Source: Gemmatimonadota bacterium
GTDB taxonomy: Bacteria > Gemmatimonadota > Gemmatimonadetes > Gemmatimonadales > GWC2-71-9
Assembly (NCBI GenBank): GCA_029262195.1
Contig: JAJCZX010000041.1
Span: 155,100-219,099, forward strand
DNA length: 64,000 bases
Direction: 5' to 3'
The notes under the pieces are model-generated. The model ran no database searches. It worked only from the letters and a program-made list of their open reading frames with translations, and had not been told where the DNA came from. Made by a program: the position numbers and the translations under genes. Shown one piece after another: positions 1 through 10,300 of this stretch (within the stretch, counting starts at the first letter, position 1; each line of letters opens with the position of its first letter).

Positions 1-779
1 CCGATTCTTTCGAGCGTCATTCCCTCGGCTCCCTCATCCAAACCGTAATACAGATAGAGGATTTTCTTCTCCCTGTCGGTAAGGTACTTGGAAAAGAGTT
101 GGTCGATGAAATCGCGACGCAAACCGGAATCGGTCTTTTCTTCAATCAGGCGCCCGTCGGGTCCGGCAAATCTGTCACCCAGGGTTGCTGCATCCTTGTC
201 GCTGCTGTCCAGCGGCGCGTCGAGTGAAACCTCGGTTGCCGTCATTCTGCGAGCAGCTCGGACATTGGATTCAGTCTCGTCCATTGCCACCGCAATCTCA
301 CGGTCGGTCGGTTCGCGACCCAATTCCTGCGTGAGGTACGTTGCGGTGCGGGACATTCTAATGAGATGGCTGTTCTGGTTGAGCGGGATACGCACGCTAC
401 GGGTCTGTTCGGCCAGAGCCTTCAAAACGGCCTGTCTTACCCACCACACGGCGTAAGAGATGAACTTCACCCCCTGCTCAGGGTCGAATTTTTTAACGGC
501 CTTAAAAAGGCCTTCATTGCCTATGGCCACCAGTTCCGACAGGTCTAACCCGTGTCCCTGGTATCTCTTTACATAGGAAATTACGAATCGGAGGTTGGCA
601 GTTACGAGGGCTTCGGCTGCCTTTTTGTCACCTTTCTTGGCGCGGCGGGCGATCCGCTGTTCTTCATGCCGGTCTTTAATGAGTGGGAGTTTCTGAATGT
701 CCTTGAGGTATTGATCAAATGCTGTTGAGCCGGTTTCGTTAAAAAAGGCTCTTTTCCTGGTGACCTTCACCTTCGGCAT
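1..779 (-). CDS. rpoD: RNA polymerase sigma factor, RpoD/SigA type (3' end outside window)
   Basis: Primary-type sigma-70 factor that directs RNA polymerase to promoters. The 259 visible residues start at an ATG behind a GAAGGGG-like ribosome site. There is no region 1.1. Region 1.2 appears at about residues 18-45 (TAFDQYLKDIQKLPL). Region 2 follows with NLRFVISYVKRYQGHGLDL and KFISYAVWWVRQAVLKALAE, the -10-binding core. Region 3 follows, and the start of region 4 is reached (LTDREKKILYLYYGLDEG) where the window ends. The short N-terminus and KFISYAVWWVRQ wording resemble the compact RpoD of Bacteroidota and relatives rather than the long E. coli protein. It lies downstream of aroB, but a 300-base gap with its own promoter suggests separate expression. 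A group 2 sigma factor is possible, because the C-terminus is missing. Confidence 0.9.
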   Translation of the reverse strand, partial: MPKVKVTRKRAFFNETGSTAFDQYLKDIQKLPLIKDRHEEQRIARRAKKGDKKAAEALVTANLRFVISYVKRYQGHGLDLSELVAIGNEGLFKAVKKFDPEQGVKFISYAVWWVRQAVLKALAEQTRSVRIPLNQNSHLIRMSRTATYLTQELGREPTDREIAVAMDETESNVRAARRMTATEVSLDAPLDSSDKDAATLGDRFAGPDGRLIEEKTDSGLRRDFIDQLFSKYLTDREKKILYLYYGLDEGAEGMTLERI

Positions 780-861
780 ACCCACCCCTTCAGTTGGAGA
801 CGTGCTCTTTGATGAAACGACCTTACGGACTGCCAAGCCCAGACTTGCTGTCAGGGGCGCC

Positions 862-890
862 AATATAGGAAATCCCAAAGATCCGGTCAA
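862..890 (-). promoter_or_regulatory. Sigma-70-type promoter for the sigma factor gene
   Basis: On the minus strand, TTGACC (885-890) is followed by exactly 17 bases and TATATT (862-867). The start of transcription would fall near 855, giving a leader of about 75 nt before the ATG at 779. Consensus match and spacing are seen directly; activity is inferred. Confidence 0.65.
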
Positions 891-902
891 GCAAAGAAAA
901 TG

Positions 903-982
903 TTTTCCACATCACAAATGCTTTGTTTTCAGTGGGTTGGGAATTTTGTCCACTTATGGGTTTCCACAGAGACCGTGGAAAA
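903..982. promoter_or_regulatory. Cluster of four DnaA-box-like nonamers with a hairpin, upstream of the sigma promoter
   Basis: Four sites resembling DnaA boxes lie within 80 bases: TTTTCCACA (903-911), TTGTCCACT (946-954), GTTTCCACA (960-968), and TTTTCCACG on the minus strand (974-982). The consensus is TTATNCACA in many bacteria and TTGTCCACA in actinobacteria. The last two also form a perfect 7-bp inverted repeat (TTTCCAC 961-967, GTGGAAA 975-981), which could be a weak terminator hairpin after aroB, though no U-run follows. Apart from this cluster and the promoter, the 780-1076 gap holds no gene I can support. Confidence 0.35.
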
Positions 983-1076
983 GATGTTGATTTTGCTAAG
1001 TTGTTGTGGTTAAAGGGCTTGAGAATATCTGAGGGTGAAGGAAAACAGCGGAAGTTGTTGATCTACATCAGGTTAA

Positions 1077-2132
1077 CTAAGAACCTGCTAGGTAATTCGT
1101 CAACAGCGCTTCGGGTACGTTGTGTGTCCAATTGGACACGTCAGCCAAAGCTGATTCTCCAACCCGTTTGAGAAGTGAGAATCTGACTGTTCCTGCTCTG
1201 GCTTTCTTGTCTGTCTTCATAAGTTCAATGAGGTCGGCTGCATTGATCTGAGGCGGGATTGAAGTGGGTAGGCCAGCCCCAATCAGTGCATCGATAATTC
1301 GGTCAGTGGTACCCCTGGAGGTGACTCCTAACTCTTCGCCGATTTTGGACTCCGCTATCATTCCAATAGCAACCGCTTCGCCGTGTTGAACCGAAAACTC
1401 GGTGGCCAATTCAACTGCGTGGCCGACTGTGTGACCAAAGTTCAGGATGGCTCGTTTGCCTCCCTCCAACTCGTCTTCGGCCACTACGGCGGCTTTTATC
1501 CGGACACTCCGGGCAACGAGGTCGGTCATTAAGGGTCCGGCGGAAATCGTGCTGTTTTGGGCAAGGTGCGTGAAATATTCCTCGTCAGCGATGGCGCCGT
1601 GTTTGATCGCCTCTGCGAGGCCGTTGCGGATTTCGTTGGGGGGTAGTGTGGCAAGGACCGCCGGATCCTCTATCACTACCGCAGGTTGGTGGAAGGCCCC
1701 AACAAGGTTTTTGCCGGCTGAAACGTCGACTCCTGTTTTTCCCCCGATTGAACTGTCGATCATAGCGAGGAGGGTGGTGGGAATCTGTATGACCGGGATG
1801 CCACGCATGTACGTAGCTGCGACGAAACCTGCCATGTCGCCAACAACGCCCCCTCCAACTCCGACAATGGCAGAATCTCTACCGAATCCGGCTGCGAGGA
1901 TCTCGTCGGTGAGTCTCGACCACGTTGCTCTGGTCTTGTTTGCCTCGCCAGCAGGAAAAGAGAACAAACTGACGTCCCCGACCTGGCTGATTTCGGACAG
2001 AACTGCTGCGGCGTGAGAATCAACGAGATTGCTGTCGGTTATGATAGCGTATCGATGGGCTGAAGCACGATCGGCCACAATCCTGCCGACTTGATGGAGT
2101 AGATCCGGGGCTACCAGGACATCGTACGACAC
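1077..2132 (-). CDS. aroB: 3-dehydroquinate synthase
   Basis: Second step of the shikimate pathway: converts DAHP to 3-dehydroquinate using NAD and a divalent metal. The 351 residues match the family length. Signature segments are GVGGGVVGDMAGFVAATYMRG, then IPTTLLAMIDSSIGGKTGVD, a GKNLVGAFHQP loop, EAIKHG, and the metal-binding GHTVGHA. The start is GTG at 2132. It follows the PhzF gene by 29 bases in the same direction. Its product leads to chorismate, the substrate of the trp operon at 16.7-24.2 kb, where a DAHP synthase supplies the preceding step. Confidence 0.96.
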   Translation of the reverse strand: MSYDVLVAPDLLHQVGRIVADRASAHRYAIITDSNLVDSHAAAVLSEISQVGDVSLFSFPAGEANKTRATWSRLTDEILAAGFGRDSAIVGVGGGVVGDMAGFVAATYMRGIPVIQIPTTLLAMIDSSIGGKTGVDVSAGKNLVGAFHQPAVVIEDPAVLATLPPNEIRNGLAEAIKHGAIADEEYFTHLAQNSTISAGPLMTDLVARSVRIKAAVVAEDELEGGKRAILNFGHTVGHAVELATEFSVQHGEAVAIGMIAESKIGEELGVTSRGTTDRIIDALIGAGLPTSIPPQINAADLIELMKTDKKARAGTVRFSLLKRVGESALADVSNWTHNVPEALLTNYLAGS

Positions 2133-2161
2133 GCCTGTTTTGACCGGGATTGTGTGTGTGT

Positions 2162-3070
2162 CTATAACCTTACTTCCCCTTCGATCACGGTTATCGCCTC
2201 GCCACCAACGCGGACCTCTGTGATTTCGCCTCCGTTACCAACCGCGACCTCGACCTCAATGTTGCTCGGCCTCCCGATTTCGACACCCTGCGACATTTTG
2301 ATCTCTGCAAGTCCGTTATGCGGTCGAACGATCCCGTGCCAGACCAGATAGGCACCCAATGCACCTGCGGCGCTTCCGGTAGCCGGGTCTTCAGGCACAC
2401 CGAGGCCCGGTGCAAACATTCTGCAGTTGACGTTGTTCGACCCATCTTCGACGAAGTAACACATCGCGCAGTCGGTACCGAGGGTCCGCAAAAGCCTTTC
2501 AAGTGTGGAACCAGTGCCACCGGAGGGGAGTTCCTGTAGAGCTTCGGCCGAGACGATCGGCACCATTAGCTGTGGCAGAGCGGTAGAAACTACCTGAGGG
2601 GCCATCTTTGGGGGGACTAAGCCGGTGTTTCCACCGAGTGCAAGGGACAATTCTTCGACGCTGTTCACCGTCGGACCGAAGTCGGGAGCGGTCTGCGTCA
2701 TCACGACTCTGGTTGGTTTCCCGCCTTTCAGGAACAGGTCGACGGGCAGCACTCCTGCGCCCGTGGCCTGGGTTACTCTGAGATCGCCGTTCTGCGGGAT
2801 CTCAATCAGCCCCAGTTCGGCCAGTAACCACCAGGTCCCGACTGTGGGATGCCCCGCCAGCGGAATTTCGGCGTTGGGTGTGAAAAATCTAATGTGCCGA
2901 GTGGCCTGCTCGGAGGGGAAGACAAAGGTGGTCTCCGAAAGGTTCATCTCGCGGGCCAGAGCTTGCATTTGCGAGTCCGAGAGTCCCATAGCATCGGGAA
3001 AAACAGCCAGGGGATTGCCGCCCAGTGGAGTGTCTGTGAAAACGTCTAACTGATAGAATTCAAGTTTCAT
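2162..3070 (-). CDS. PhzF family epimerase/isomerase
   Basis: The 302 residues open with MKLEFYQLDVFTDTPLGGNP, the typical PhzF N-terminus. NLSETTFV carries the expected catalytic glutamate (Glu46), and a C-terminal DPATGSAAGALGAYL motif is present. PhzF proteins are two-domain isomerases of the diaminopimelate epimerase fold. One member acts in phenazine synthesis, but most have unknown substrates. No phenazine genes are present here, so a phenazine role is not supported. It sits between the cobalamin adenosyltransferase and aroB in one direction. Confidence 0.9.
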   Translation of the reverse strand: MKLEFYQLDVFTDTPLGGNPLAVFPDAMGLSDSQMQALAREMNLSETTFVFPSEQATRHIRFFTPNAEIPLAGHPTVGTWWLLAELGLIEIPQNGDLRVTQATGAGVLPVDLFLKGGKPTRVVMTQTAPDFGPTVNSVEELSLALGGNTGLVPPKMAPQVVSTALPQLMVPIVSAEALQELPSGGTGSTLERLLRTLGTDCAMCYFVEDGSNNVNCRMFAPGLGVPEDPATGSAAGALGAYLVWHGIVRPHNGLAEIKMSQGVEIGRPSNIEVEVAVGNGGEITEVRVGGEAITVIEGEVRL

Positions 3071-3099
3071 TTGTTGAGCCCAACAATCGAGGGGTTTTC

Positions 3100-3645
3100 C
3101 TACCAGGTTATGTCTTCAATACCTGCATTCTTGTTCGTTATCCGCGCCAGCGAAAACAACAGATCCGAAAGTCGATTCAGATATCTGAGGATGATCTCCG
3201 GGACATCTTCCTGGTTGGCAAGCCGTACCACGTTTCTTTCGGCTCTGCGGCAAATGGTGCGAGCTACATGGAATTGAGCTGCCTTGGGCGAACCTCCCGG
3301 CAGAATAAAGCCTTTCAGTGGCTCCGCCTGTTCTTCGGTTTCGTCGATGGCTTTCTCAAGTTTCAGGATCGCTTCGTCGTTGATTTCGGCCTTCTCGAGT
3401 GCTTTCCGCATCTTGACGGGATCGGGGGTGGCCAGGTTAGCACCGATCGAGAAGAGGTCTGCCTGAATTCCCTCAAGCAGATCTCTGATGAACTCGTCAG
3501 GATCAAGGGCAATCGCCAACCCCAGCGTCGAATTGAGCTCGTCAACGTCGCCATAGGCTTCAATTCGAATGTCGCTTTTGAGGACTCGCTTGCCTCCCAG
3601 CAGAGCCGTGTGCCCGGAGTCTCCGGTTCGCGTGTAAATCTTCAT
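3100..3645 (-). CDS. Cob(I)alamin adenosyltransferase, PduO type
   Basis: Transfers the adenosyl group of ATP to cob(I)alamin to make coenzyme B12. The 181 residues begin with MKIYTRTGDSGHTALLGGKR followed by RIEAYGDVDELNS, both hallmarks of the PduO/MMAB family. The C-terminal helix with CRRAERNVVRL and RYLNRLSDLLF carries the conserved Arg and Glu positions. The gene overlaps the end of dacB by 4 bases (3642-3645), so the two are likely translationally coupled. No other B12 gene is in the window. Confidence 0.93.
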   Translation of the reverse strand: MKIYTRTGDSGHTALLGGKRVLKSDIRIEAYGDVDELNSTLGLAIALDPDEFIRDLLEGIQADLFSIGANLATPDPVKMRKALEKAEINDEAILKLEKAIDETEEQAEPLKGFILPGGSPKAAQFHVARTICRRAERNVVRLANQEDVPEIILRYLNRLSDLLFSLARITNKNAGIEDITW

Positions 3646-5120
3646 TGCTGTGATATCGATTCCATTAACGATACTAGAAACCCATCTATTCGGCGGACCG
3701 CAGCGGAATATCCAGATGTCTGATTGTTGACCACTATGGAAAACTTATATCGACCGTCAGGGCTATCGACATAGCCGTTCAGTGAGTTTACGTGGCTGAT
3801 CGATCCCGTTTTGGCAACGACCCGTCCTTCGAGGCTTGTTCCTATGAAACGTCGAATCAGCGACCCTTGCTCCCCCGATCGGGGCAACGCTCTCATGAAG
3901 GGCATGTTTCGAGGGTGGTCTTCCATGAAGGTCAGCAGGTCGATAAAGGTTCTGGGGCTTAAGACGTTGTTAGATGCCAGGCCGGACCCATCATGGATCT
4001 CAAACGATGTAGAGTCGACTCGTACGGAATCGATCAGGAATGACGTTGCGAGGTCTACTCCGGCCTCCCATGAACCGTTTTTCCCAACCGCCGCAGCGAC
4101 TGTTTTCAGCAGGGTTTCCGCGAAGAGGTTTTGCGATGAGTTCAGGATCGGGTACACGAAGTCCTCAAGTCTGCGGGATTCGAACCGTACCAGAAGATGT
4201 TCTTCCAGCACCGGAACGGGCGTGAGAGATGATACGACACCTCCACCGAAGCTGACTCCTTTTCTTTCGAGACGAGATCTCAGGGCCGTCGCGAAGAATC
4301 GATTTGGGTCGGCAACTGCGAAGTACTCTGTTTTCGGGTTTCTGTTCTCAGCGACAGTGCCCTCGGCCCAGATTTGCCTTGTCCCGGGTACTCTGAAAAA
4401 GTCTACGTTGGTCTCACCCCCCGAATTCACTGTGCCAGTTCGATTGTCGAACGAAAAATCACCCAGGTTTGGCTCGAAGGACACGGTTGCGGGAGACATT
4501 CGTCCACCCGGGCCCCAGGTGACGTTCAGGCTGTTGTCGTTAAAGGACAGGCCTGAAACTGGAGCGGCGTACCACCAGTTCAAGTCGTAAGATTCCCAGG
4601 CGGGATGCACGATTGTGGCTTCGAAGTAACTACCGTCTCCAACGATATCTCCGGTGATCTGGCGCACCCCGGTTGAGATGATCCTGTCGGCCAGTCTGTC
4701 CATCGTCGACCACATTGTCTCGCAGGCTCCGGCCTGCGTGGTGTCCGGTCCGAAGCAACGTTCGCCAAAGGTCGGGTCACCGTGTCCAACGATTATCAGG
4801 TCGCCGTCCAGTACCCCGTTTTCGACGGGCGTCGTACCGTAAACGTCAGTCGTGACAGTGAACTCTTCGCCGAGAAGAACGGATGCCATGGCTGTAACAA
4901 CGAGCTTGGCGCTGGAAGCCGGTACGAACAATTTGTCGGCGTTAAGCTCGAAAACGACCTCGTTTGAGGGGCCGGTGACCATCGCTCCCCAGAAGGCTCG
5001 GTCGAAGGGCGGTGCCTGGAGGATCTCGCGATGATCTGGGGTTCCGTTGGTCTGGGCGGCAAGAACCGGCGTCGTCGCGGCGGCCAGCAGTGAAACCACT
5101 CCTAAGGAAATACGGTACAT
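3642..5120 (-). CDS. dacB: D-alanyl-D-alanine carboxypeptidase/endopeptidase, PBP4 (DacB) type
   Basis: Periplasmic peptidoglycan hydrolase of the S13 family; family members trim terminal D-Ala and cut D-Ala-mDAP cross-links. It has an N-terminal signal peptide ending near LAAQ (residues 19-22). The three penicillin-binding motifs are SSAK (Ser69 nucleophile, Lys72), SQN (329-331) and KTG (437-439). The roughly 260 residues between the first two motifs match the inserted domains of PBP4. Length is 492 residues, near the family norm. It is transcribed divergently from the Omp85 gene. Confidence 0.93.
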   Translation of the reverse strand: MYRISLGVVSLLAAATTPVLAAQTNGTPDHREILQAPPFDRAFWGAMVTGPSNEVVFELNADKLFVPASSAKLVVTAMASVLLGEEFTVTTDVYGTTPVENGVLDGDLIIVGHGDPTFGERCFGPDTTQAGACETMWSTMDRLADRIISTGVRQITGDIVGDGSYFEATIVHPAWESYDLNWWYAAPVSGLSFNDNSLNVTWGPGGRMSPATVSFEPNLGDFSFDNRTGTVNSGGETNVDFFRVPGTRQIWAEGTVAENRNPKTEYFAVADPNRFFATALRSRLERKGVSFGGGVVSSLTPVPVLEEHLLVRFESRRLEDFVYPILNSSQNLFAETLLKTVAAAVGKNGSWEAGVDLATSFLIDSVRVDSTSFEIHDGSGLASNNVLSPRTFIDLLTFMEDHPRNMPFMRALPRSGEQGSLIRRFIGTSLEGRVVAKTGSISHVNSLNGYVDSPDGRYKFSIVVNNQTSGYSAAVRRIDGFLVSLMESISQQ

Positions 5121-5158
5121 TGTAACGGTTAAACCTGTTGCACTGTAAAAGTTGCGGG

Positions 5159-5187
5159 AAAGTACGGCAGCCCGGTCGTTGCGTCAA
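5159..5187 (-). promoter_or_regulatory. Candidate promoter for dacB
   Basis: On the minus strand, TTGACG (5182-5187) is followed by 17 bases and TACTTT (5159-5164), upstream of the dacB ATG at 5120. The -35 is good and the -10 is poor. It overlaps the 5' region of the divergent Omp85 gene. Confidence 0.35.
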
Positions 5188-5214
5188 ACTTATCCGCTGA
5201 GAGTTCCACTAATA

Positions 5215-7350
5215 GTGATCCTATATAGAAGATTAACTCTTAACGGCGTTGTAATCCTGCTTCTTGCAGTTGTCTCGTTTTCTGACGCGGCTGCCCAGGA
5301 TGATTTCGTCGACCGCCGAGTGATGGGCCTCATCTTTGAGGGAAACCATGCCATCCACGATCTGACCTTGAGTCGTTCCATTTCTACATCGAATTCGTCG
5401 GCTTTTGTGCGTACTTCTCCGCTAAACCTCCTTCCGGTCGGAGTCACCCGGTTTTTTGACGAAACCGAATTTCGACGTGACGTTCTCCGCCTGATTCTTC
5501 TTTATCGCCAGAGTGGCTTCATGGACGTTTCGGTCGATACGATTGTCCGGAGAACCGATAGGGATGTCTGGGTTCGATTCTCAATACGCGAAGGCGACCC
5601 GATCCTGGTCGATTCGTTGACGATCGCGGGGGCCGAGAACATCATGCAGGAGCGTCGGTTATTGCGGGACCTTCCGTTGGAGGTAGGAGATCCGTTCGAC
5701 CGATTCAAATTACAGGAAGCAACCGACTCGATTACTCTGTTTTTTCAGAACCGCGGGTATGCTCTCGCAGAAGTGTTTCGAAGCTTCAATATCGATCGAG
5801 CCAATAAGACGGCCAGCGTGGCGTTCGAGGTTTTTCCCGGACCGATAACAAGGGTTGGGCGGATCAATATCGAGGGGCAGCGCCTGATTTCTGAGGGCCT
5901 GATCTTCAGAACTCTTGCCGTGCGCGAGGGTGCCGTTTTCAGACGATCCGATCTCTTTGAATCGCAACGCACGCTGTACGGTCTAGATGTTTTCAACTTT
6001 GTCGATGTGCGAATCGACAGTGCAAGTATTGCCAGAAGAGATACCATCGTTGATCTCGACGTGCGTCTCTCCGAAGGGAGGATGACCACTCTCAGGGGAG
6101 GCTTCGGCTATGGTACTGTCGATTGCTTCCGGACACTTGGAGGTATCCGTCTTGGCAACTTCCTCGGGGACGCCAGAGCACTTGATTTCACGGCCAGATT
6201 TTCAAAAATTGGCGCATCCGAATTGGCTACGAACAGGCTGTGCGGCCAGCTTCGACCGGAAAAAGAAGACAACGGTGAGGCGGGCCAACGTCGCCTGGAA
6301 CTCAATCGATTATTGACGCTGAGTTTACGAATCCCATCTTTCTTTTCACGAAACACCAGGGCGGTGGTTACTCTTTCTGAGGAAAAAACCAGTGAATTTC
6401 TGGCTTATCTCAGAGAGGCTGTCGGTGGAAATTTCGCTGTAACCCGCGAGCTATCCCGCACGCTTTCAGGGACGATCTCATATGACCTGTCGTATGGTAG
6501 CACGGAGGCTGAACCCGCCACTTTTTGTTCTTTTCTGAATGCCTGTCGAGCCGTGGATCGCGCGCAATTTGAGGGCAAGGTATTGCGATCCACCCTGGGT
6601 GCTTCGGTGACGCTGGATAGAGCCAATTCGGTAATCAACCCGACTCGGGGATGGAGAGCGATAACCGAAGTCAGGTGGGCGTCTCCCCTAATTGGTTCTG
6701 GCCGAAGAGCGCGTTTCGCGAAATTCATCGGCGAATTCACTGCCTACCGGCGTCTGTCGCGCAGCACAGTTGCGGCGTTTCGCTGGAGAGGTGGGACCAT
6801 CCGATCGAGCGAACTTACGGCGGCGGGGCAGGATCTTCAATTCATTCCCATCGAAGAACGGTTTTACGCGGGAGGACCAACAAGCGTACGGGGGTTTGGG
6901 CAGAATGAGCTTGGGCCCACCGTGAAAGTCTGCCGGGGTCTCGGTTGCGATCCAACAAACGGCTCCATTGACTCGACGATTACGACGGCGGCGACAGGAG
7001 GCAATTCGATGATCATATTCAATGCTGAAATGCGAATAATCCTTCCCGGTTTTGGCCGCCGTCTCAGTTCGGCGTTTTTCGTTGACGCAGGTCGAGTTTT
7101 TGATCGTGTTGCCGATGCGCCGTCGGGCGATGTGAGTTTTCGAATAACTCCGGGTGTCGGATTGCGGTTTGCTACCCCAATCGGTCCGATCCGGATCGAC
7201 GTTGGATACAATCCGTATGATCCGCAGAACGTCCGTTTGTTCAACGAAGTCGGCAACGATTTGCAGGAACAGCCGTTGCTTACGCCCCCATCGTTTGATT
7301 CGTTTTCCGATCATTTGCAATTGAATTTCGCAGTGGGCCAGGCGTTCTGA
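5215..7350 (+). CDS. Omp85-family outer membrane protein (BamA/TamA-like)
   Basis: Outer-membrane beta-barrel assembly or translocation protein. From the chosen GTG start (5215), a hydrophobic signal peptide runs to SDAAAQ. An in-frame TTG at 5152 would add 21 residues with no better ribosome site. About 300 residues of POTRA-type repeats follow, for example GDPILVDSLTIAGAENI and GPITRVGRINIEGQRLI. The C-terminal half is a surface-antigen barrel with FYAGGPTSVRGFGQNELG (the conserved VRGF loop), and the final residue is Phe, as in barrel targeting signals. Its TGA overlaps the ATG of tamB by one base (TGATG). That pairing suggests a TamA-like partner, but the protein could equally be the BamA of this organism. 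Confidence 0.9.
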   Translation: MILYRRLTLNGVVILLLAVVSFSDAAAQDDFVDRRVMGLIFEGNHAIHDLTLSRSISTSNSSAFVRTSPLNLLPVGVTRFFDETEFRRDVLRLILLYRQSGFMDVSVDTIVRRTDRDVWVRFSIREGDPILVDSLTIAGAENIMQERRLLRDLPLEVGDPFDRFKLQEATDSITLFFQNRGYALAEVFRSFNIDRANKTASVAFEVFPGPITRVGRINIEGQRLISEGLIFRTLAVREGAVFRRSDLFESQRTLYGLDVFNFVDVRIDSASIARRDTIVDLDVRLSEGRMTTLRGGFGYGTVDCFRTLGGIRLGNFLGDARALDFTARFSKIGASELATNRLCGQLRPEKEDNGEAGQRRLELNRLLTLSLRIPSFFSRNTRAVVTLSEEKTSEFLAYLREAVGGNFAVTRELSRTLSGTISYDLSYGSTEAEPATFCSFLNACRAVDRAQFEGKVLRSTLGASVTLDRANSVINPTRGWRAITEVRWASPLIGSGRRARFAKFIGEFTAYRRLSRSTVAAFRWRGGTIRSSELTAAGQDLQFIPIEERFYAGGPTSVRGFGQNELGPTVKVCRGLGCDPTNGSIDSTITTAATGGNSMIIFNAEMRIILPGFGRRLSSAFFVDAGRVFDRVADAPSGDVSFRITPGVGLRFATPIGPIRIDVGYNPYDPQNVRLFNEVGNDLQEQPLLTPPSFDSFSDHLQLNFAVGQAF

Positions 7351-10300
7351 TGGTATCCCGTTTTGTTTTGACGGCCTACGCTACCAGTTGCGCTCTGTTT
7401 GGTGGCGCCCTTGGGATCGGGCACGTGGCGCTACGGACGGGAGCCGGACGGGACGTTGCCGTCAGGTACGCTGTCGGTGCTCTCAATAAAAAACTGGTTG
7501 GGAGCGCTACGGTTGGGAACCTTGGTGGCTCGATTACCGGCGGAGTGGAGTTGTCGAATGTGGTTTTGATGGATGAGGACAGTGTCGCTCTGTTTGACCT
7601 TCCCCTCATTTCGATCAGGTATCGCGCGTCGGATCTTATCAAGGGAAGGGTCGTCCTCGGACAATTGAGGCTAACCAGTCCCACGTTCCAGATCACGAAA
7701 CACGAAGACGGTTCCTTGAACATCACAACCGCACTTGGTTTGGGCGGGGGAGACGGCTCCGGTCCGGCCCCACTTGTGGCATTCAATGATGTTGAAATCA
7801 CCGATGGGACCGTTCTCTTGAGGACGCCGTTGAACGAGTCAGACTCCACCTCCGAACGTGACAATGCCGCGGGTTCTCCGATGCGCTTGCGCCGGTTCGA
7901 AGACATTCAGGCCGATCTCGCATATCTTCGCCTTTCGTCTCCGGATTCTGCCGAGAAGGGTATCCGCGCTGAAATCAACGGCCTGTCTCTGGCCATTTCA
8001 GATCCCGATTTTTCCATTGACTCTCTTGTCGGAACGATTGAAATCGAGGGAAGTTCGCTGGCGCTGGACATTGATGAACTTCGTTTGCTAAACACGCAGG
8101 CCGCGGTGCGAGGCGAAGTGACGTGGCCCCAGGGCCCACCCCTTTTCAATCTTGATGTGGTTGCCGCGCGCGTTACTTCCACCGACCTCCCCGTCACCAT
8201 GGTCCCGATCCCCGATGGTCTGGGAGGTTCAGGTCGTTTTCTGATTCAATCGCGCGGTCCCGACACGCTGTCAGTGTTCGGAAGCGATCTCGACTTGCGC
8301 GGTGAAAACCGGGGAGGAGGATTGACCGGACGCTTCGGGATTGTGCTCGGTCCTGACGGACAGTGGGATGCCAACTCCACCGCCCTTGTGATGGACAATT
8401 TCGATATTGAGTACTTCAGTTTGATCCTGGACTCGCTACCGGTCCACGGACGGTTGACCGGAACGCTCGACGCCGATGGCCCGCGTCAGGCTGTGGTGAC
8501 GGAAATAGACTGGGACTTTGCCGACTCGCTGGCGAACTGGGATGAGTCGCGAATAGTCGCCAACGGTATGGTGGCGATCGGCGACGCCGATGGAATCGCC
8601 TTCGACGATTTCGAAATTTCACGGGGATCCTTTGCTCTCTCGACCATTCGTCTCCTGGTGCCAGCAATAGACCTTCAGGGGATACTCTTCGGGAGAGGAA
8701 CTTTGAATGGGCCCTGGTTAGAGCCCTCCTTCGACGGAGACGTTCGCCACGAATACGGGGCAGCTCCGTCTTCGCGTTTCACCGGGACCGTGCAGTTGAA
8801 CGCGCTGGGGCCCACACTCGGCGTTTGGGCTGATCTGGTTTTTGATTCGCTCAACGTTGAGGGAATTCGCGGCACCTACCCGGATATCCCCCTGTTTGGC
8901 GCCTTCGGCGGAAACCTTTCGCTGCGCGGTTACCTCGACTCATTGGGTTTTCAAACAAACCTTTCGGGCGAACGCGGAAGGGTTGTCGCGAACGGCGCCC
9001 TCAGGCTGGATGATCTGATCGGTTTCCATGAATTCGAGGCGGCTTTGACCGAAGTCGAGTTGATGAGAATTATCGTTGATTCTTTGCCCCCGACTCGACT
9101 CACTGGCTCAATCAACGGAAACCTTCTTGGCGACCCTGAGTTGGTGTCGGCTGATATTGGTCTCGATTTTATTGGTGCGACGCTGAACGGATTTTTCACC
9201 GATAGCGTTAAGGGGCGCGTTCGGACCGAGGCCGGTGTGGTGAGCTTTGATTCAGTTAGAGCCTGGGTTCCGGGTGGGAGGGGTTTGGCCTCGGGTACGT
9301 TGGGCATTCGAGATACTGAAGTCGGGGAACTGGGTTTGCGCGTTGATGTTGATTCGCTGAGCAGCGGATCAGAATTTTTTACCTGGTTGCTTGGTTCGGC
9401 TGAAGTGGACGGTTTTGAATCCATCGGTAGCGGCCCGTTCGACGCTTCGCTGACTATCTCAGGAAACGTCGAAGATTACTCTGTGGATGGTACGGCGCGC
9501 GGAGAAACGTTTACCTGGGGATCGCTGTTTCTGGGTGGAGCTCAACTGTCGGGCAGTTGGGCGCCCGATGCGGACAGTGGCCTGGTTTTGACTGCACGTC
9601 TCGATTCGTTGGGAATGGGACAGTTGGCGTTCTCCGATCTTTTATTGCGAACCAATGGGTCCAGCGACTCGATCGGCTGGTTCGCCAGAGCAAGAGTCGG
9701 CGTCGACGCTTCATGGTTAGCCGGTGGTAGTTGGCTGAAACAGGATTCCGGGAGTTTACTGCCGGTTGACTCCATGGCGTTGCTCATTCCATCCGACATT
9801 TGGTTCCTTGAGGAGCCAGAAGCGATTCACTTGTCGTCTGACGGAGGACGATTCGGAGAGATAGTACTGGAAGGTGTCCGAAGCGGGAGCAGGGTTACGG
9901 CAGAAGGCGCTTTGCTGCCGGCGGGAGGGAGTCTTATTGATATGACTGTTGAAGGGCTGTTGGTGGAAGACGTACTTGCCTTGTTGCAGCGCGATCGCAA
10001 CTCCGGTGGTGGGAGGATTAGCGGAACGGCAACTCTTGGAGGGTCGTTGCGCGATCCTGCGTATGCTCTCACGTTGGGAGTAAGAGAGGGCGTCTGGGCG
10101 GGATTCCCGATACCGGAATTACGCAGTTCGATCGACTATCGGGATAGCATTTTGGACATCGATGTGTCGACCTTCCGCCTCGGTTCACAGGAGATAAAAT
10201 TACTCGGGACGCTCCCCATAGATCTGGGCCTGCGGGGCGTTGTCGAGCGACAGGTGCCCGGCGAACTGGATCTCACCGCTACGGCCCAGGAGTTGTCGGT

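Noticed and set aside
6688..7320. 210-codon minus-strand frame opposite the Omp85 barrel
   Set aside because: Antisense shadow of the barrel region; basic, low-complexity translation.
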